DNA of 64,000 nucleotides, taken from contig JAWQEG010000621.1 of assembly GCA_033782935.1 (NCBI GenBank), positions 887,001-951,000 on the forward strand, read 5' to 3'. The notes under the pieces are model-generated. The model made no database searches. It saw nothing but the letters and a program-made list of their open reading frames with translations, and was not told the DNA's origin. The position numbers were made by a program, and so were the translations under genes. The stretch comes from Petrolisthes cinctipes (Eukaryota > Arthropoda > Malacostraca > Decapoda > Porcellanidae). Position 1 is the stretch's first letter. Each line of letters starts with the position of its first letter. Shown here piece by piece: positions 22,776 through 35,890 of this stretch.

Positions 22776-24759
22776 TTGAGTCGGAGAGAATAAGCTTCAA
22801 ACAGTGATACAGTAATATTACTGAAAAAGGCTGAGAGAGTCAAAATCACTTGGAGGGCATGTGAAATGGCCGAGAGCCCGTCTGTAATAATGGACATGAC
22901 AGAAGGAAGTTGACCGCCACGACAAAAGTCAGGAAAGACAGCCCCCAAAACAACTCCAACATCAGACTTTGACCCATCAGTGTACACAGGGAGGGACTTC
23001 CTGTAAGAGGAGGCACATTAAAAAAAGAGGGAGCGAGTCACTGGAGGAGGAAGAGATTTCTTCTTGTTTGAAAAGTAAGTGCAGGTGTAAACTTCTGGAA
23101 GAAGCCTTGGAGCAACCCTGGGGACCTGCACAGGATAAATCTGGAAGTCATCAATGCCCATCTCATCCATAGCTTTCCTAACCCAAAAGCCAAAAGGACA
23201 ATGGTGTGCGACGATGTGAAAGGTAGTGCTGAGACATGATATTAGATAACACCACCAAGCAGGGAAGGAAGTCAGGAAATCAATGTAATCGATGCCAACA
23301 ACAAATATCAAGGAATGACGACCGTGATCAAGAGGTGGCTCATCAGCGTCCACCAGGAGACTGGGGATTGAGGACGACCTGAAGGCTCCGGTCGCCAAGC
23401 GTACACCAGCATGATGAACAGGGTCTAAGACTCTGAGACGGGCATCCATGGCAGAGGAGTACATCCTACAACCAGAGTCGAATTTTGACCTATTAAGAGC
23501 ATGGTATAGGCGGAGGATGGTGGCCCGATCAGCCCCCGTTAAGTGAACGTATATGGGGAACCCAAGTTAAACGATTGTCAAAAAGAACACCTAAAACGCG
23601 AGTCTCCTCGACACAACGTATCCGATGACCATACATGAATAAGATCAGATCGTGGTGGGTGCTTCGGATGTGGCAGAAGTGCATTGCAACCATCTTGGCA
23701 GGAGAAAAGTGAAACCCATGAAAAACGGCCCTACGTGACACCCTGCCGAAGGCAAACTGCATGCGACGCTCCGCAACTGACATACGAGAAGCAACAAACC
23801 AGACCGCCAGGTCGTCAACGTACATCGAGTTCGCTTTATCGTCCGGAAAGGATAAGGCAATAGCATTAATTGCTACTGCAAACAACGTGACACTATGGAC
23901 GCTTCCCTGGGGGATGCCCTCCTCCTGTGCAACGGGTGCTGAGAGGGCTGTACCAACCCTCACACAAAAACTGCGACAACTGAGAAACTCCTTAAGAAAG
24001 CGTGGAAGGAGACCCCGCAGGCCATATGCATGGAGTTGCTGCAGGATACCATCTTGCCATGTAGTATCATAGGCTTTCTCTAAATCAAATAATTCACAGA
24101 TCAGATGATGATGTCGTGCAAAAGCCTCACATGCAGCAACTTCCAGCAAACCAGAGCGTCTGTAGTGGAACGGTGTTTATGAAAGCCAGACTGGGACAGA
24201 AACAGAAAATCACCCTGTTCCAGGAAGTATACTTGTCTGACATTCACCATCTTCTCAAATAGTATACAGAGACAGGAGGTCAAGGCAATAGGTCAGTAAT
24301 TGAGGGCAACATTAGAGTCCTTGCCTGGCTTGGGGTAAGTAAGGATGGTAGCAATGAGGTCGCCTCCTCTCCCAAGTGATGCAACATTGCATATGGGATG
24401 TTGTCTGGCCCAGGAGAATGTTGCCATTGAGAGAGAGAGCAGAGTGCAGGTCTCTCAGGGTGAATTTATGGTTATAACTTTCATTCTCATTCCCCGAGAA
24501 ATCAAGGACAGTGCGCTCCTGGGCTTCCAACTCATGCCTGACAGCCAGAGGTCAAGAGTCACTGCTGGAGACTTTTGCAAAATTCTCCGCCATGGTTTTG
24601 GCCACTGTTAAACCATCCATGATCTGAATTCCATTTCTTTCAGAACAGGTGGAGAACTAGGAGATTAATTAGGGATTAATTTAAGACACATGCACGTCGT
24701 GCCTCTTTTAAAACTCGTCTAGCCCGAGCTCTTTTCCGTCGAAAGTCCTCTTAAAGAGT
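22776..24759 (-). mobile_element. I-like non-LTR retrotransposon, copy D (degenerate)
   Basis: Minus-strand pieces run from the region after the endonuclease (RARRVLKEARR near 24720) through RT (NHKFTLRDLHSALSL, FDLEKAYDTTWQDGILQQL, VAQEEGIPQGS, NSMYVDDLAVWFVASRMSVA), the thumb and the start of RNase H (YTDGSKSDVGVVLGAVFPDF). At least five frameshifts or stops separate the pieces. YVDD is intact. The 3' end is lost at about 22776, where a SINE-like repeat begins. ORF1 and the N-terminal endonuclease are missing. Confidence 0.82.
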
Positions 24760-24844
24760 CCCCCCCAAAGGGAACCACCTTGACGTGGTGGGGGGGGGGG
24801 GGGCTTGCGTGTCTCTGAGACCTGGTGAGCTAGACTAGAGGGGT
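24760..24844 (+). mobile_element. Orphan 5' leader of the I-like family
   Basis: About 85 bp matching the extreme 5' end of copies A and B (C-run, ACCACC-TTGACGTGGTGG, a long G-run, GCTTGCGTGTCTCTGAGACC, GGTGAGCTAGACTAGAGGGG), in plus orientation between two minus-strand copies. The G-run is expanded to 14 or more. The leader is cut at 24844, where the 3' tail of copy E begins; so copy E may have inserted into the leader of another copy whose remainder is lost. Confidence 0.75.
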
Positions 24845-27800
24845 TGATTGATTGATTTATTGATGCCATTAGGATTCTGGTGGCGCAACAGCAATGGTCA
24901 TATACCACCCAACATAAAAAGGTCATCTACATCATTAATAAAATATGTAGAAAGATTAAATAATTTTCACTACCTCGGAAGGGTGAAGCAGTATGAATAA
25001 AACCCACGTCTTCCCAAAAAAATCATATATTAATGAAATAACCTACTTAAGTTAGATATATAAAAGAATTGAAATATTAACGAAAGAAACATTAAACTTT
25101 AATTACCTAAAAATTAATAGCCATAAATACAATAAAATTCACAATTTGTGGAGAATGCCAGCCTCCTCCACATAGGAGAGGGAGTTCCCTCCCACACTAC
25201 AAGCCTCCTCCCCGAGCACCTGGGAGAGACTGTAAGAACCGTCACCCTTCCGGTACTCGGAGAGGTGCCTACGACGAAGGTCCCCAAGGCTGGGACACTC
25301 GACAATAAGATGCCGTACTGTCAAAGGGACGAGACAATCATCACAGTAGGGAGGGTGAGCCCTCTCCATTAAAAAGCCATGAGTCAATAATGTTTGTCCA
25401 ATGCGGAGACGGACAAGAGCCGTCTCCCACCGGCGGGACAGGCCACTGTAGCTCCACAAACCAAGGCGCTGGCGGATGTCGCGGAGCTTGTTAGCCCCGA
25501 CAGCGTCCCATCTGTCCTGCCAGCAGGAACGAACGGTAGCATCTATGTAGGGTCGAAGGTCCACTGCAGGAACAGGATGACGCCTGGCAGGAGGCCGGGA
25601 ATTGGAGACCGCAGCCTTAGCCAGGGCGTCAGTCCGCTCATTCCCATCAACACCCACATGGGCCGGGACCCAACAAAAAGTGACTTTGCTGCCACAACGA
25701 CCCAGGAGGACAAGCCACTCAAGAATGGCCAACACCAGGGGATGGGAAGAGTTAAAATTGCACAAGGCCTGCAATGCACTACAGGAATCGCTAAAAATAG
25801 TAAACGAAGGCTGAGGGAGAGTGAAAATCACTTGGAGGGCATATAAAATGGCCGAGAGCTCAGCAGTAAAAATGGACATGACAGAAGGGAGCCTGCCTCC
25901 ACGGCAAAAGTCAGGAAAGACAACTCCAAAGCCAACTCCAGCATCAGACTTTGACCCATCAGTGTACACAGGGAGGGACTCCCTGTGAGTGAAGGCATGT
26001 TCTAAAAAGAGGGAACGAGCCACTGGAGGAGGAAGAGATTCCTTCTTGTCTATAAAGCAGGTGCAGGGGAAAACTTCTAGAAGAAGCCATGGAGCCACCC
26101 TGGGGACCCTCACAGGACAAATCTGGAAGTCATCTATGCCCATCTCCTCCATAGCCTTCCTGACCCGGAAGCCAAAGGGCCATGGTGCACGAGAATGTAA
26201 AAGATAGTACTAAGACATGATATCAGATGACACCGCCAAGCAGGGTAGGGAGTCAGAAAGTCGATGTAATCGATGCCAACAACGAACCATCAAGGACTGG
26301 CGACGGAGATGAGGTGGCTCATTAGTGTCCACCAGGAGACTGGAGATTGGGTACGACCTAAAGGCTCCGGTTGCCAGACTTACTCCAGCATGATGAACAG
26401 GGTCTAAAACTCTGAGACGGGCATCGGTGGCAGAAGAGTACACCTAACACCCATAGTCGAGTTTTGACCGAATAAGAACATGGTATAGGCGGAGGAGGGT
26501 GGCCTGATCAGCCCACCAGGATGTATGGCCCAGGACCCTCAATTTGTTAAGAGCCTTGAGGTTAAGACCCTCATGCATGGAATATCTCGGCAAACTAGGA
26601 TGGCAGAGAGACCATGGTGACCCTGCCCTTCAAATGAATTGGAATAAAATGCAGAGTATGCTGGAGGACTGGCAAGAATGTAGTCCCCAAGCATTGTCTC
26701 TTGGAGAGAAACACATGCAGGAGAAAAGATAGAGAGAAGAACACGCAGTTCCTCCCAAGAAGCTCGCACGCCACCGCAATTCCACTGAAGGACCTTGAAC
26801 AGTGTTACTTTATTACTGATTTTTGGGAAGCTTCACAAAGGTACTTCCCACTACCACCTCGACCTGAGGGTTTACTCAAACGATACGATTTGTCTAATCC
26901 TGGGCAACTAAATGAAAAGCGAACCCGAGGAGTAGAACTTGGGGCAGTAATTGGGACCCGTAGACGAGTCCTTGAAGCATCTGATATGTTAGAAGAAGAT
27001 GAAGGTATATGAGCTGGGATATTCTTCGAAACAATTACATTGGTAGTGTCCTGTAAAGGAGTGGTATCACTAACATAGGCAGATACATCACTATCCATAA
27101 TACAGGTGGTAGAATCAGTTCGCTGCTCAAACGGAAGAGAAAGTGAATCTTTTGACGTCACAACATCCGTGGCATCCACATTAACTTCACGCCCCTCTGA
27201 TGATAGCGAAGGAAGCTTGCGAGGAGGAACTTCTGTTGAATCAAGAGATTCATCAGAGCCACGAGAACACTTCTGGTGAAATTGAGAGGAAACTATGGAT
27301 GAGTCCACAGTGATGGTTGCCTTACAAGGAGGAACATCTATAGAGTCAAGTGCCTCAGAGGAACCACGAAGGCATCTCTGTGGCAGTTTAGGTGACTTAA
27401 GTTTCCTTTTTGGAGAGTGTGTGGCAGCGTGAACCTCTACCACATGAACACCTTTAGCTAACGTCTGAGAATTGTCATCAGTTGAAGGGTCACCAGTATG
27501 AGTGTCTGATAAAGTTTCCAAGACAAGAGAAGCTATTATGTAGTGTAACCTTAGAAACGCTCTCACTAGAGCAAAAAGCAGCTGCCTCTTGAGAGGATTG
27601 AGAGGGTGCTGCAACCGATTTAGGGCGAAGGGAGGAGGCGTATGTCATCACACCACCATCCTTCTGTCGCCTGAAGTTGAGATGCCGTCTGGCACTACCT
27701 ATGCTAATGAATTGGGTATTAGCTAAGTGGAGGATATCCTGCTCAAGGAGGTACATCTTACATTGGCGAGAAAGCAAAGGGTGCGCATCACTGCAGTAAA
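24845..27800 (-). mobile_element. I-like non-LTR retrotransposon, copy E (internally deleted)
   Basis: From right to left: ORF1 from its third zinc knuckle (27800) to its end (about 26810), the first ~70 residues of the endonuclease (26590-26780), then an abrupt jump near 26575 to the RT thumb (LGHTSWWADQATLLRLYH), the RNase H and the C-terminal knuckle (open frame 25139-26152, 337 aa), then the 3' UTR and tail at 24845. About 2 kb of endonuclease and RT is deleted. RNase H residues (YTDGSKSDAG, FSDSCSAL, WVPAHVGVDGNERTDALAKA) look intact. The 5' end is lost at the junction with the repeat at 27801. Confidence 0.85.
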
Positions 27801-27914
27801 TCTGATATACTTCAGTAAATAGAGACAAGTCCATGAGTTTACTCTAAACCTTGAGTAATTAATGATGGTGGCAGTTGGGTGGGGTCTCCACAGGCATGAA
27901 GAGACTCACCACTG
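27801..27914 (+). repeat. Direct repeat R, left copy
   Basis: TGATATACTTCAGTAAATAG to ACTCACCACTGTTACA; the same sequence, with about 170 more bases in the middle, is at 33937-34222 in the same orientation. The TG...CA termini and the placement on both sides of a decayed Gypsy element suggest an LTR pair; no convincing primer-binding site or polypurine tract was found. Confidence 0.5.
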
Positions 27915-28650
27915 TTACATGAGGGTGGCAGCGGTAAGGGATACGTAACATTCACAGTGTCCTGTTTTAATTCTATATTCCAACAGAATAGTTGTGTACG
28001 TGGGGGCGGCTTGGGTGCTTTCCTCGTTGGCAACACTGACAAAGCGAGAGCGAGACCAGCGGTACCAGCCGGAGGAGTTTGCCAGCTAATGGTGGGCTGT
28101 GTAACTTAAACCTACATTAATCAGGCATTTTCCCTGTGTGCTTTTCCCAGGGAAAAGGAGGATTTGTCTGTTGTGGGTACTCTCATCTGGGAAGGTACAA
28201 GGACTGACTTAAGGAGGGTGAACAAGAAGAGTGAAGGGAGCTGTGAGAGTAACGACTGGCCAGTGTTTACTCTGGAGGTGTGTGACATCTACACATTCCT
28301 GGCTACATCTTCATTTGTCATCTCTAATCTCCAATTCCCAATCTTGGTTGGTTATTCTTATTCTATACATATACACAGTGAACACATACAATAGTGACAC
28401 GTTGTTGGGGTATTTTTGTATGCCTATATGTCATTTTATATTGGTATGTGGTGAAGGTGTGTAGGAATATTTCTAACGGGATATGTTTAAGGGATTAGGA
28501 TCATTGAGGGGACTCAGAGGATAGTAGTAGCAGTTTGGATGGGGAACTAAAATTTTTCACCAACTCCCAATACCACTAATATACATGAGCAATTGAAGGG
28601 ACTAAATAGTCCAGTGCCAGGGTAGTTAAGAAGCAGATATCAGTTCCGTG
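27915..28650. other. Unassigned stretch between repeat R and Gypsy gag
   Basis: No coding sequence recognised. If repeat R is an LTR this would be the element's leader. Confidence 0.35.
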
Positions 28651-30256
28651 TAGAGGGTATAGTGACGTATCAGAGGAAACACGGGAAAACATGTGTAAGT
28701 TACCTTCAAAAGAGGGCGGGGAAAGGTTAATAAAAATACTACAGTTGTACAAGCTACAATTCCAATGGCGACTGCAAGCACCAGTGCTGTTGGGGGATCA
28801 GCATCTAGTCAGGCGACAGGACAGAGTGTCACTAACCCTAGTATACAAGGAAATTTGGTGGTGGGTCGCGCCCACGTAAAGTAGCCAGTAAAGGTTATGA
28901 GAGTATTTACAGGTGAGGATTTAATCCCTAAGTTTGAGGGTGATCCTGCAAAAAAAATAGAGAGGTATATAATAGAGGTATAGCCTACGATAAAGGAATT
29001 TATACGGAGACTCGAGCAGTCTTTCGTGGAATACAATATTACTGATGATAGGGGCAAGATAGGATACGCGGACTAGGGCAGTCTGCAAGGCAGGGGAGTG
29101 CACCGCTAGAAGTTGCAGGCGCAAGGGTGGGTGCTATAAGTAAAATACAGGATTGTATAGAAATATACAAAATGGGATAAGGATATTAATGGGGAAGACT
29201 GGATGAAAGTCGACGAGGCGCGTGATATGTGTGAATATTACATAATTGACGTAAAGCGGGAATCGCTTAGGCTATGCGGACGCGGGTAGGTAACAGAAGA
29301 GGACCAGAGGACAGTCCATAAAATGAAGGTTGAACAAAGAAAGGGGGTTTAGCACTTGATAGTGTAAACAGATGTCATTGACAAAAGGTCAGAAGGTGGG
29401 CAGTAAAACAGATGTAACCAGAAGCAGACTCCACCAAGGTAACATAATTTGGTGGCAAATTAAATAGAGGGGAATTATTTAGAGTCTATATTTCATGCCG
29501 TTTAAGATAGGTAGGAATCCTATTTAACATGTTCTAACTGTAAATGCTCATTGTTGTGCATAGAAGCATCTGGTTATGTGAACTCAAGCAGTAGGGTTAC
29601 ATAGAAGTGAATAGAAAGGTAACGAGTACTAGCATGTAACAAGCAAACTCTTGTACGACTTTGCCAGCCGTATGATGTTGTCCTTGACACATACCTCAGT
29701 CACTATGCACAGTCTGGTTCAAGAATTAAGTAGTAACGCAGAATTAAGAATAACCGATGTTCCAAGAAAAATCTCTCATACAATGTCTCTATTACAATGA
29801 AGGAGGAATGGGTAGTAGGTTATTCATTTATATGGAGTATATGAAGTACAAGTACAAGGCAGTAATGCAGTCAATAAACAAGGTAAGTAGGACAGTCAAA
29901 TACAGTTACAATATGTGTGTGAAGGAAGCTTATGGTGTAATACAGTGTGTGATGGACTAGTGAGTACATGGAATTTTGACCAAAGAATGGGTCAAGGTGT
30001 ATACAGGGGTCAGAATGTGTATACAGAGTCAAAGATAGACTTGTATTACAGTCAGTTCCAGGGACGGAATGAAAGATTAACAGTTATACAACTTATACAG
30101 TTGTAAAGTCCTGTGTTAAGCTCAAAAACTAACATACGGATGCATGGGAGGACATAGGGGGCTGTAACTGTCTTGTAACAGGTTGAGGACAGCTGACGGA
30201 ATGTTCTGTTCTACCCAAGTACCATTGTTTTTAAAGGTTGACTAGCTTGGTCATAC

Positions 30257-30496
30257 CAGGGTTGTCTAACTCATTACCCCAGCGGGCCACATTTAATTAT
30301 GGTATACAGTACGCGGGCAGATAATTATAAACAGATCGATACCATTTATTAAGGAAGTAATATAATAATAATGGATTAATGAAAATAATTATTTGAAAGA
30401 AAGGTAAATTTTATCTACACTTGTGTTTACTTGTAAAGTTATAAACATAAGGCAGGCAGACTGTCTGGAGCAGAAAATGTGCCGTGGACACCCCTG
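30257..30496. mobile_element. hAT-like MITE
   Basis: A 240-bp unit with ends CAGGGTTGTCTAACTC and, as reverse complement of the right end, CAGGGGTGTCCACGGC. The text after the left end (ATTACCCCAGCGGGCCACAT) is typical of hAT-derived non-autonomous elements. Flanking octamers GGTCATAC and GTCTATGC are only partly alike, so the 8-bp duplication is decayed or absent. Confidence 0.6.
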
Positions 30497-31860
30497 GTCT
30501 ATGCAGTTAATATTACGTAACTCCGGTTACAAGGGGAGGCTGCGGCCTATGATAAACAGTCCAGTCACATGAATAGAATTGAGGAGTACTCAATTACGGG
30601 GATACAGAAATCCCGGGCAATACTTAAGCAACTTTTCTTCCTTCGCGTCACTCATGTGTACCAAGTCAATGCATGGAGTTGTGGTTTTCGATGGATTGAT
30701 ATATATGTGATATATTGGGGAATGTATTGTTTGTTGGGGAATGGACGTTGGTACAGTGAGAGGATCAGCACACATAAAGTAAGTACACAGCAGGTCATAT
30801 CGCTAGTCAAGGTGATCATGGAGATTACTCGAGTGGAGTACTACGGATTGCCATAATTTGGTAGTAGCTTCCAGTAATTACAGTTAATATTGAGTACAGT
30901 AAGCGACTTACATTCACGTCAATTACATGGTCAGTGAAACTTCCACTGGTGGAGATAGTATTGTTGGTCGTGAATTGTGGTTAATTTTTAGGTGTCTGTA
31001 TTTCTCACAGGAGTTGTAGCCTGAGTGAGATGACACGTATAAAAAATGATGGCTCATCAGTGAATGAGGACTAAGCATGAGTGCCTCTGAGCATCATTTG
31101 GGATTTGTGGGTTCAACTGAAACAGTACTCTTGTGTGTACTCATATGAATGTCAAACATGTGGTTAGACATGTTCTGTCTCCTACTTATGCAAAGTCAAA
31201 GTCAGTCACAGTTAAAGCTATAGTTACAGTTACAGTACTCCAAGTTGCAGAAGGAATAATGCAAGTTTAAAAGTCAGGAGGCATGACAAGTTTCACAAGA
31301 AATGTAGATGATCAGGATTTAAATTGCTTAGGTAGCACAGTACAGGGTTAGTTAGAACCTTGAAATATTTTGTATCAACATGTGCTATTCTATGTATGTA
31401 ATTGCCATGTCAATTGCAAGTGTTTATGCAATTTCAATGTCTTGTGATATATGTTATTCAACATGAATGATGAACGCAAAGTATTATTGTTGTTGTTGCT
31501 GAAGTTTTTCAAGCTGTCTGACCGAGCAGCCCGAGATCTTGTCATGTATACTTTATTCTTTACAAGTTTGAATATGTTTTGATGTATTTACCAATATTCC
31601 AGACAAATGTCTAGATTTTCATGTGAGGAGTTTGTCTTGTGAACAGGAGGTAATATAAGACAGCCAGGGATATATATATTGAGGAAGGAGATGTAGAAAT
31701 GGTAAAAACGCCAGAGAGATTGAGTAAGCTATCTCTTAAATTCAAGGGTCTCTCTATATTGTCAACAGAGTGCTGGGAAACAAATTAGTAGTTCATGAAT
31801 AACGTAGCAGATACTGATCACAGGGTACATGTAGATTGTATCAAGAAGGTTCCTAGATAG

Positions 31861-33240
31861 ATGATTCCAGTGGAAATTGGGACAGTGTTAGAACATGAGA
31901 CAGAATTGCTACTAAAATCAGGAAATAATTTATTCACACACGATCATGAGGACATTGGGAGGTTTCTGCGTGGTGTTGGTCACAACGCTCATGGGTATAT
32001 ACAGGGTACGGACGACCACATAAAATCGGGTACCCTAGAGGTGCAGTCATGGGGGCACTCTTGATTGATACTGGGGCTGTATTCAATCTATTATCATAGG
32101 AAATCTATCAAAATATTAGAAGACATCATTTTGGGAGGAGATATGCATTACAACAACCCCAATACTCAGATAAGGAGATTAAAACGGTAGGCTATGTAAG
32201 GGGCTTTGAGGAGAAGTCAACCCAAGGGATAACTAAACAAGATAGACTATGCGACACTTCTAGGGAGGAAGTCACGCGTTGGACTGTTGTTACTGCTGTT
32301 GTACCTGATGGCCACAGGTTGCAATCGCAAGAAATTATTCAGTTCAAGGTGTGTTTGAAAGGAGTGAAAGAAGGAATAGATGTGGTTTGCATGTCTGAAA
32401 CATGTAAGATAAAAGGGGTGTCGCTAGAGTCTACCTTGACTACAGTAAGGTCAGGGGGTGAGACTGTGGTACTGGCTGTAAACAATACAGGAGTAGAGAT
32501 TGAAGTTAAGCCAGGCAGTCAATTGTGTGATTTCCTTGTATACCATGGTACGGTATTAGAGCCAAAGCATAACCTACCAGTTGTGAGTGTTGTTGGTTGT
32601 ATTGATGCGTCTCCTTCGTCGGAATTGAGAAATCAAGTTAAGACTGGGGGAAACTCAGAAGGTAAAGAGGAGTTGTTACAGTTACTTCAAGGGTATAGGA
32701 AGGCTATAGCCCTTGCAGTGGAATCATTAGGTAGTACAAACATAACTACATATATCATTATTTTAAAGCGAGAGGCTCCACCCAGTTATATAAAACCATA
32801 TAGACTCCCACATTCTCAAGGATATATAGTAGACGAAACTGTGACAGATATGTTAGAGCAGAAGTTGCAGGTTTGAAGTTAAAACTTAGTAAGTGGCAAG
32901 TTCGAATTCCTGAAACAAAAGATTAAATATCAGGGGCATGAAGTAGAGGAATCGGGAATACATGTGAATCAGTATAAGATAAAGGCTATTTTAAGGTTTC
33001 CAACATCGAGCAAGGCAGATCATGTGCGATCATTTCTGGAATTAGCAGGGTACTATAGGAGTTTAGTACATCAGTTCTCTAGCAAGTCACACATCAGGAG
33101 GTATATGCCATAGTATGGGACTTGAACCATTTTCGTCCTATTATATTTGATTACTCCTTTACAGTTTGTACTGATCACCGTCCATGCCTCGAGTTGTTCA
33201 AGGGGAAGAATATGACCGGGAAGTTCAACAATTTATTTTT
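31861..33240 (+). pseudogene. Gypsy-like pol remnant: protease, RT ends, RNase H start
   Basis: The protease active-site text LLIDTGA is at about 32053. The frame 32319-32876 (185 codons) ends in a segment recognisable as pre-RT and RT start: GYRKAIALAVESLGSTNITTY, then IKPYRLPHSQGYIVDETVTD. After a gap in homology, FKFLKQKIKYQGHEVEESGI and VRSFLELAGYYRSLVHQFSS (32890-33085) match the end of Gypsy RT. EVYAIVWDLNHFRPIIFDYS and FTVCTDHRPCLELFKGKN (33097-33215) match RNase H. The RT catalytic core is deleted between 32876 and 32890. Confidence 0.7.
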
Positions 33241-33936
33241 ATTCTTTATTATAAGTCATCAATTGTATATATTTCATCTTGTATATATTGTATATATATG
33301 TTACCATGTCAAGAGTTAATCTAATAATCAGGAAGGCTAAGCACTGTATAAAAGTAAATTTAATGCTATTGTGAACTGCAGGGACGCAGTTGTTTCAGCG
33401 TGGCCGAGCAATGTATCCGCATCTGTGTTCACGTTCGCGATACATGATACACCCATGGTTGGTGGAATATACCGTAAGGGCTGAGAGCAGTTCAGACCAG
33501 TTTCACCAGACACAACATCCTGTGAAATGTGCTGATCTGACAGCATGATGGGAAGTTTCCATGCTGAGCTACTGATTGCTAGATTCACTCTGTAATTATC
33601 TGTATGTTAATCTCTATGATATAATCAACTGCATATTGTCATCTTGTATGAAGAGAAAGGGACGATATATAATTACTCACATTATTATTATATAAACTTG
33701 TATCTAACACGTCTATATTTCATGTATATGCTAGGCATTGTCAACACCATCGTTGCAATCTGTCACGCACGAAGGGTGTGGTACACGTGAGGAAGGATCG
33801 AGAGAAGAGAGGCGCACTTGGAGCCGACCATGGGCTAGACCGCTAGGGAGGATGGAGTCCTGCCCTAAGCGAGAAGATTCACCTCCTACATAATCTTAGA
33901 GAGACACATGATGACTGGTATAACCTATACTCTGTA
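33241..33936. other. Unassigned AT-rich stretch
   Basis: No gene recognised; AT-rich near 33270-33320. It ends at direct repeat R. Confidence 0.35.
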
Positions 33937-34222
33937 ATCTAATATACTTCAGTAAATAGAGACAAGTCCATGAGTTTACTCTAAACCTTGAGTAATTAAC
34001 TTAATTCCCCAGGAAGACGAGAGTGGTAATTCAGACAACGAGTGGTAAGTTGACTGAAGCCAACAGGTCTACATCGGGTGGTAAGTGAAAACCAGCCCAA
34101 CTGTTAAATGAGAGTTTCCGCCAGGTATTTCCACAGGCTGAGTTTGGACGACCCACGAGTACATGATGGTGGCAGTTGGGTGGGGTCTCCACAGGCATGA
34201 AGAGACTCACCACTGTTACAAG
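33937..34222 (+). repeat. Direct repeat R, right copy
   Basis: The longer version (about 286 bp) of the repeat at 27801-27914. It ends in the same GTTACA and is followed directly by copy F. Confidence 0.5.
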
Positions 34223-35890
34223 AAGAATTCGCAGTTCCTCCCAAGAGGCACCAAGCCAAGGCAATTCCACTGAAGGACCTTGAACAGTGTTGTTTTAGTC
34301 TGGATTTTTGAGAAGCCTCACGGAGAGACTTCCCACTACCACTTTGACCTGAGGTTTTACTTAAACGATACGTTTTGTCTAATCATGGGCCTAGAAGAAA
34401 AGCGAACCCGAGGAGTAGTACTTGGGGCAGTAATTTGGGACCCGTAGACGAGTCCCTGAAGCATCTGATATGTTAGAAGATGTTGAAGGTAGATGAGCAG
34501 GGATATTCTTTGAAACAATTTCATTGGTATTGTCCCGTACAGCAGTGGTATCACTGACACGGGCAGATACATCAACATCCATAATACAGGTGGAAGAATC
34601 ACTCCACTGCTCAATCGGGAGAAACTGAATATTTTGAAGTCACAATATTCGAGGCATCCACATTTACTTCGCGCCCCTCTGATGATCCAAAAGGAATCTT
34701 GCGAGGGGGACCATCTGTTAAGTCAAGAGATTCATCAGAGCCACGAAAACGCTTCTTGTGAAATTGAGAAGAAACTATGGATGAGTCTACAGAGACAGTT
34801 GCTTTGCAAGGAGGAACGTCTTTGGAATCAAGTGCCTCAGAGGAACAACAAAGACGTCTCTGTTGCAGTTTTAGTTGACTTAAATTTCCTTTTTGGAGAA
34901 CGTGTGGCAGCGTGAACCTCTACCACATGGACACCATTAGTTAAAGTCTGAGTATTGTCATAAGTTGAAGGGTCACCAGAATGAGTGTCTGATAGAGTTT
35001 TCAAGACAGAGAAACTATTATGTAGTGAAACCTTAGAAACGTCCTCACTAGAGTAAGAAGCAGCTGCTTCTTGAGAGAGTTGAGAGGGTACTGCAACCGA
35101 TTTTGGGTGAAGCGAGGAGGCGTATATCTTCATACCACCATCCTTCTATCACCTGAAGTTGAGTTGCCGCCTGGCACAACCAATGCTGATTAATTGGGTG
35201 TTAGCCAAGTGGAGGATATCCTTTACATCTTACATTGGCGAGAACGTGGGGGGTGAGCATCCCTGCAGTAAAAGCAGTAATTCTCTGATTGACACCCAGA
35301 ATTTGGATGTGAGTCAAGAGCAGACGAATTACCACACCGGGAACTGTTGTTGCAGTTCCTCCTCCCATGACCAAACTCAAAACAACAGAAATACTGTAAA
35401 GGACGCTTAACAAAAGGCTTCACTTTAAAAGTGGTGGGGTTAATGTTAATGCGATCTGGGATATGCGAGCCATAGAAATTGAGGATGATCATATTTTTAC
35501 TGCCTTTCTTTGTTACTCTTTGGACACTGTCTGGGCACATAGCGAGAATGTCCTCTTCTGAGAATTCATACAGGTTCTCATTATATACGCCCCTCGCTAT
35601 AATTAAATGTTAGATGTGGTTTGCTGGATTCAAACGTGCCATCAGAAGGACAGGGGAGATTGAGGAGCATCTTGGCCTGTGTAAGATCTTTGGCTCTAAT
35701 TAAAACACCCTTACCATATTTTTTTATGTGGTCCATCGGTAGTAATCCAATTTCTTTCTCCAGATACCTAAAAGCATGGATAAGGTTACCACGCTCCCCC
35801 CTGTAGTCAGCCACAAACCAAAAGGGTGTAGGAACCCGACTCTCCTTAGGGACATGCTCTACAGGGTCATCGAAGATGTTAGGGCCATAG
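34223..35890 (-). mobile_element. I-like non-LTR retrotransposon, copy F (ORF1 fragment)
   Basis: Covers, on the minus strand, the middle and C-terminal part of ORF1 (from IFDDPVEHVPKESRVPTPFW near 35870 through the zinc knuckles CCFEFGHGRRNC and CGNSSALDSHPNSGC and the Ser-rich tail) and the first ~20 codons of ORF2. Both ends are truncated; several frameshifts are present. One Cys of the second knuckle is replaced by Ser. Its endpoints overlap those of copy E in element coordinates, so E and F are separate insertions. Confidence 0.8.

Larger units (their letters stand above)
28650..33240 (+). mobile_element. Ancient Ty3/Gypsy-like retrotransposon (heavily decayed)
   Basis: Gag-like text lies near 28900-29050 (VFTGEDLIPKFEGDPAKKIE, EFIRRLEQSFVEYNITDD) and continues to about 29290 in changing frames. 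A protease motif is readable at 32045-32095 (MGALLIDTGAVFNLLS, then stop). An RT N-terminus and RT C-terminus/RNase H follow as separate entries. The central RT core, most of RNase H and integrase are missing. Between 29340 and 31860 no domain was recognised and a hAT-like MITE is inserted. Stops are frequent; this is much older than the Gypsy element at 55.8-62.4 kb. Confidence 0.6.
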
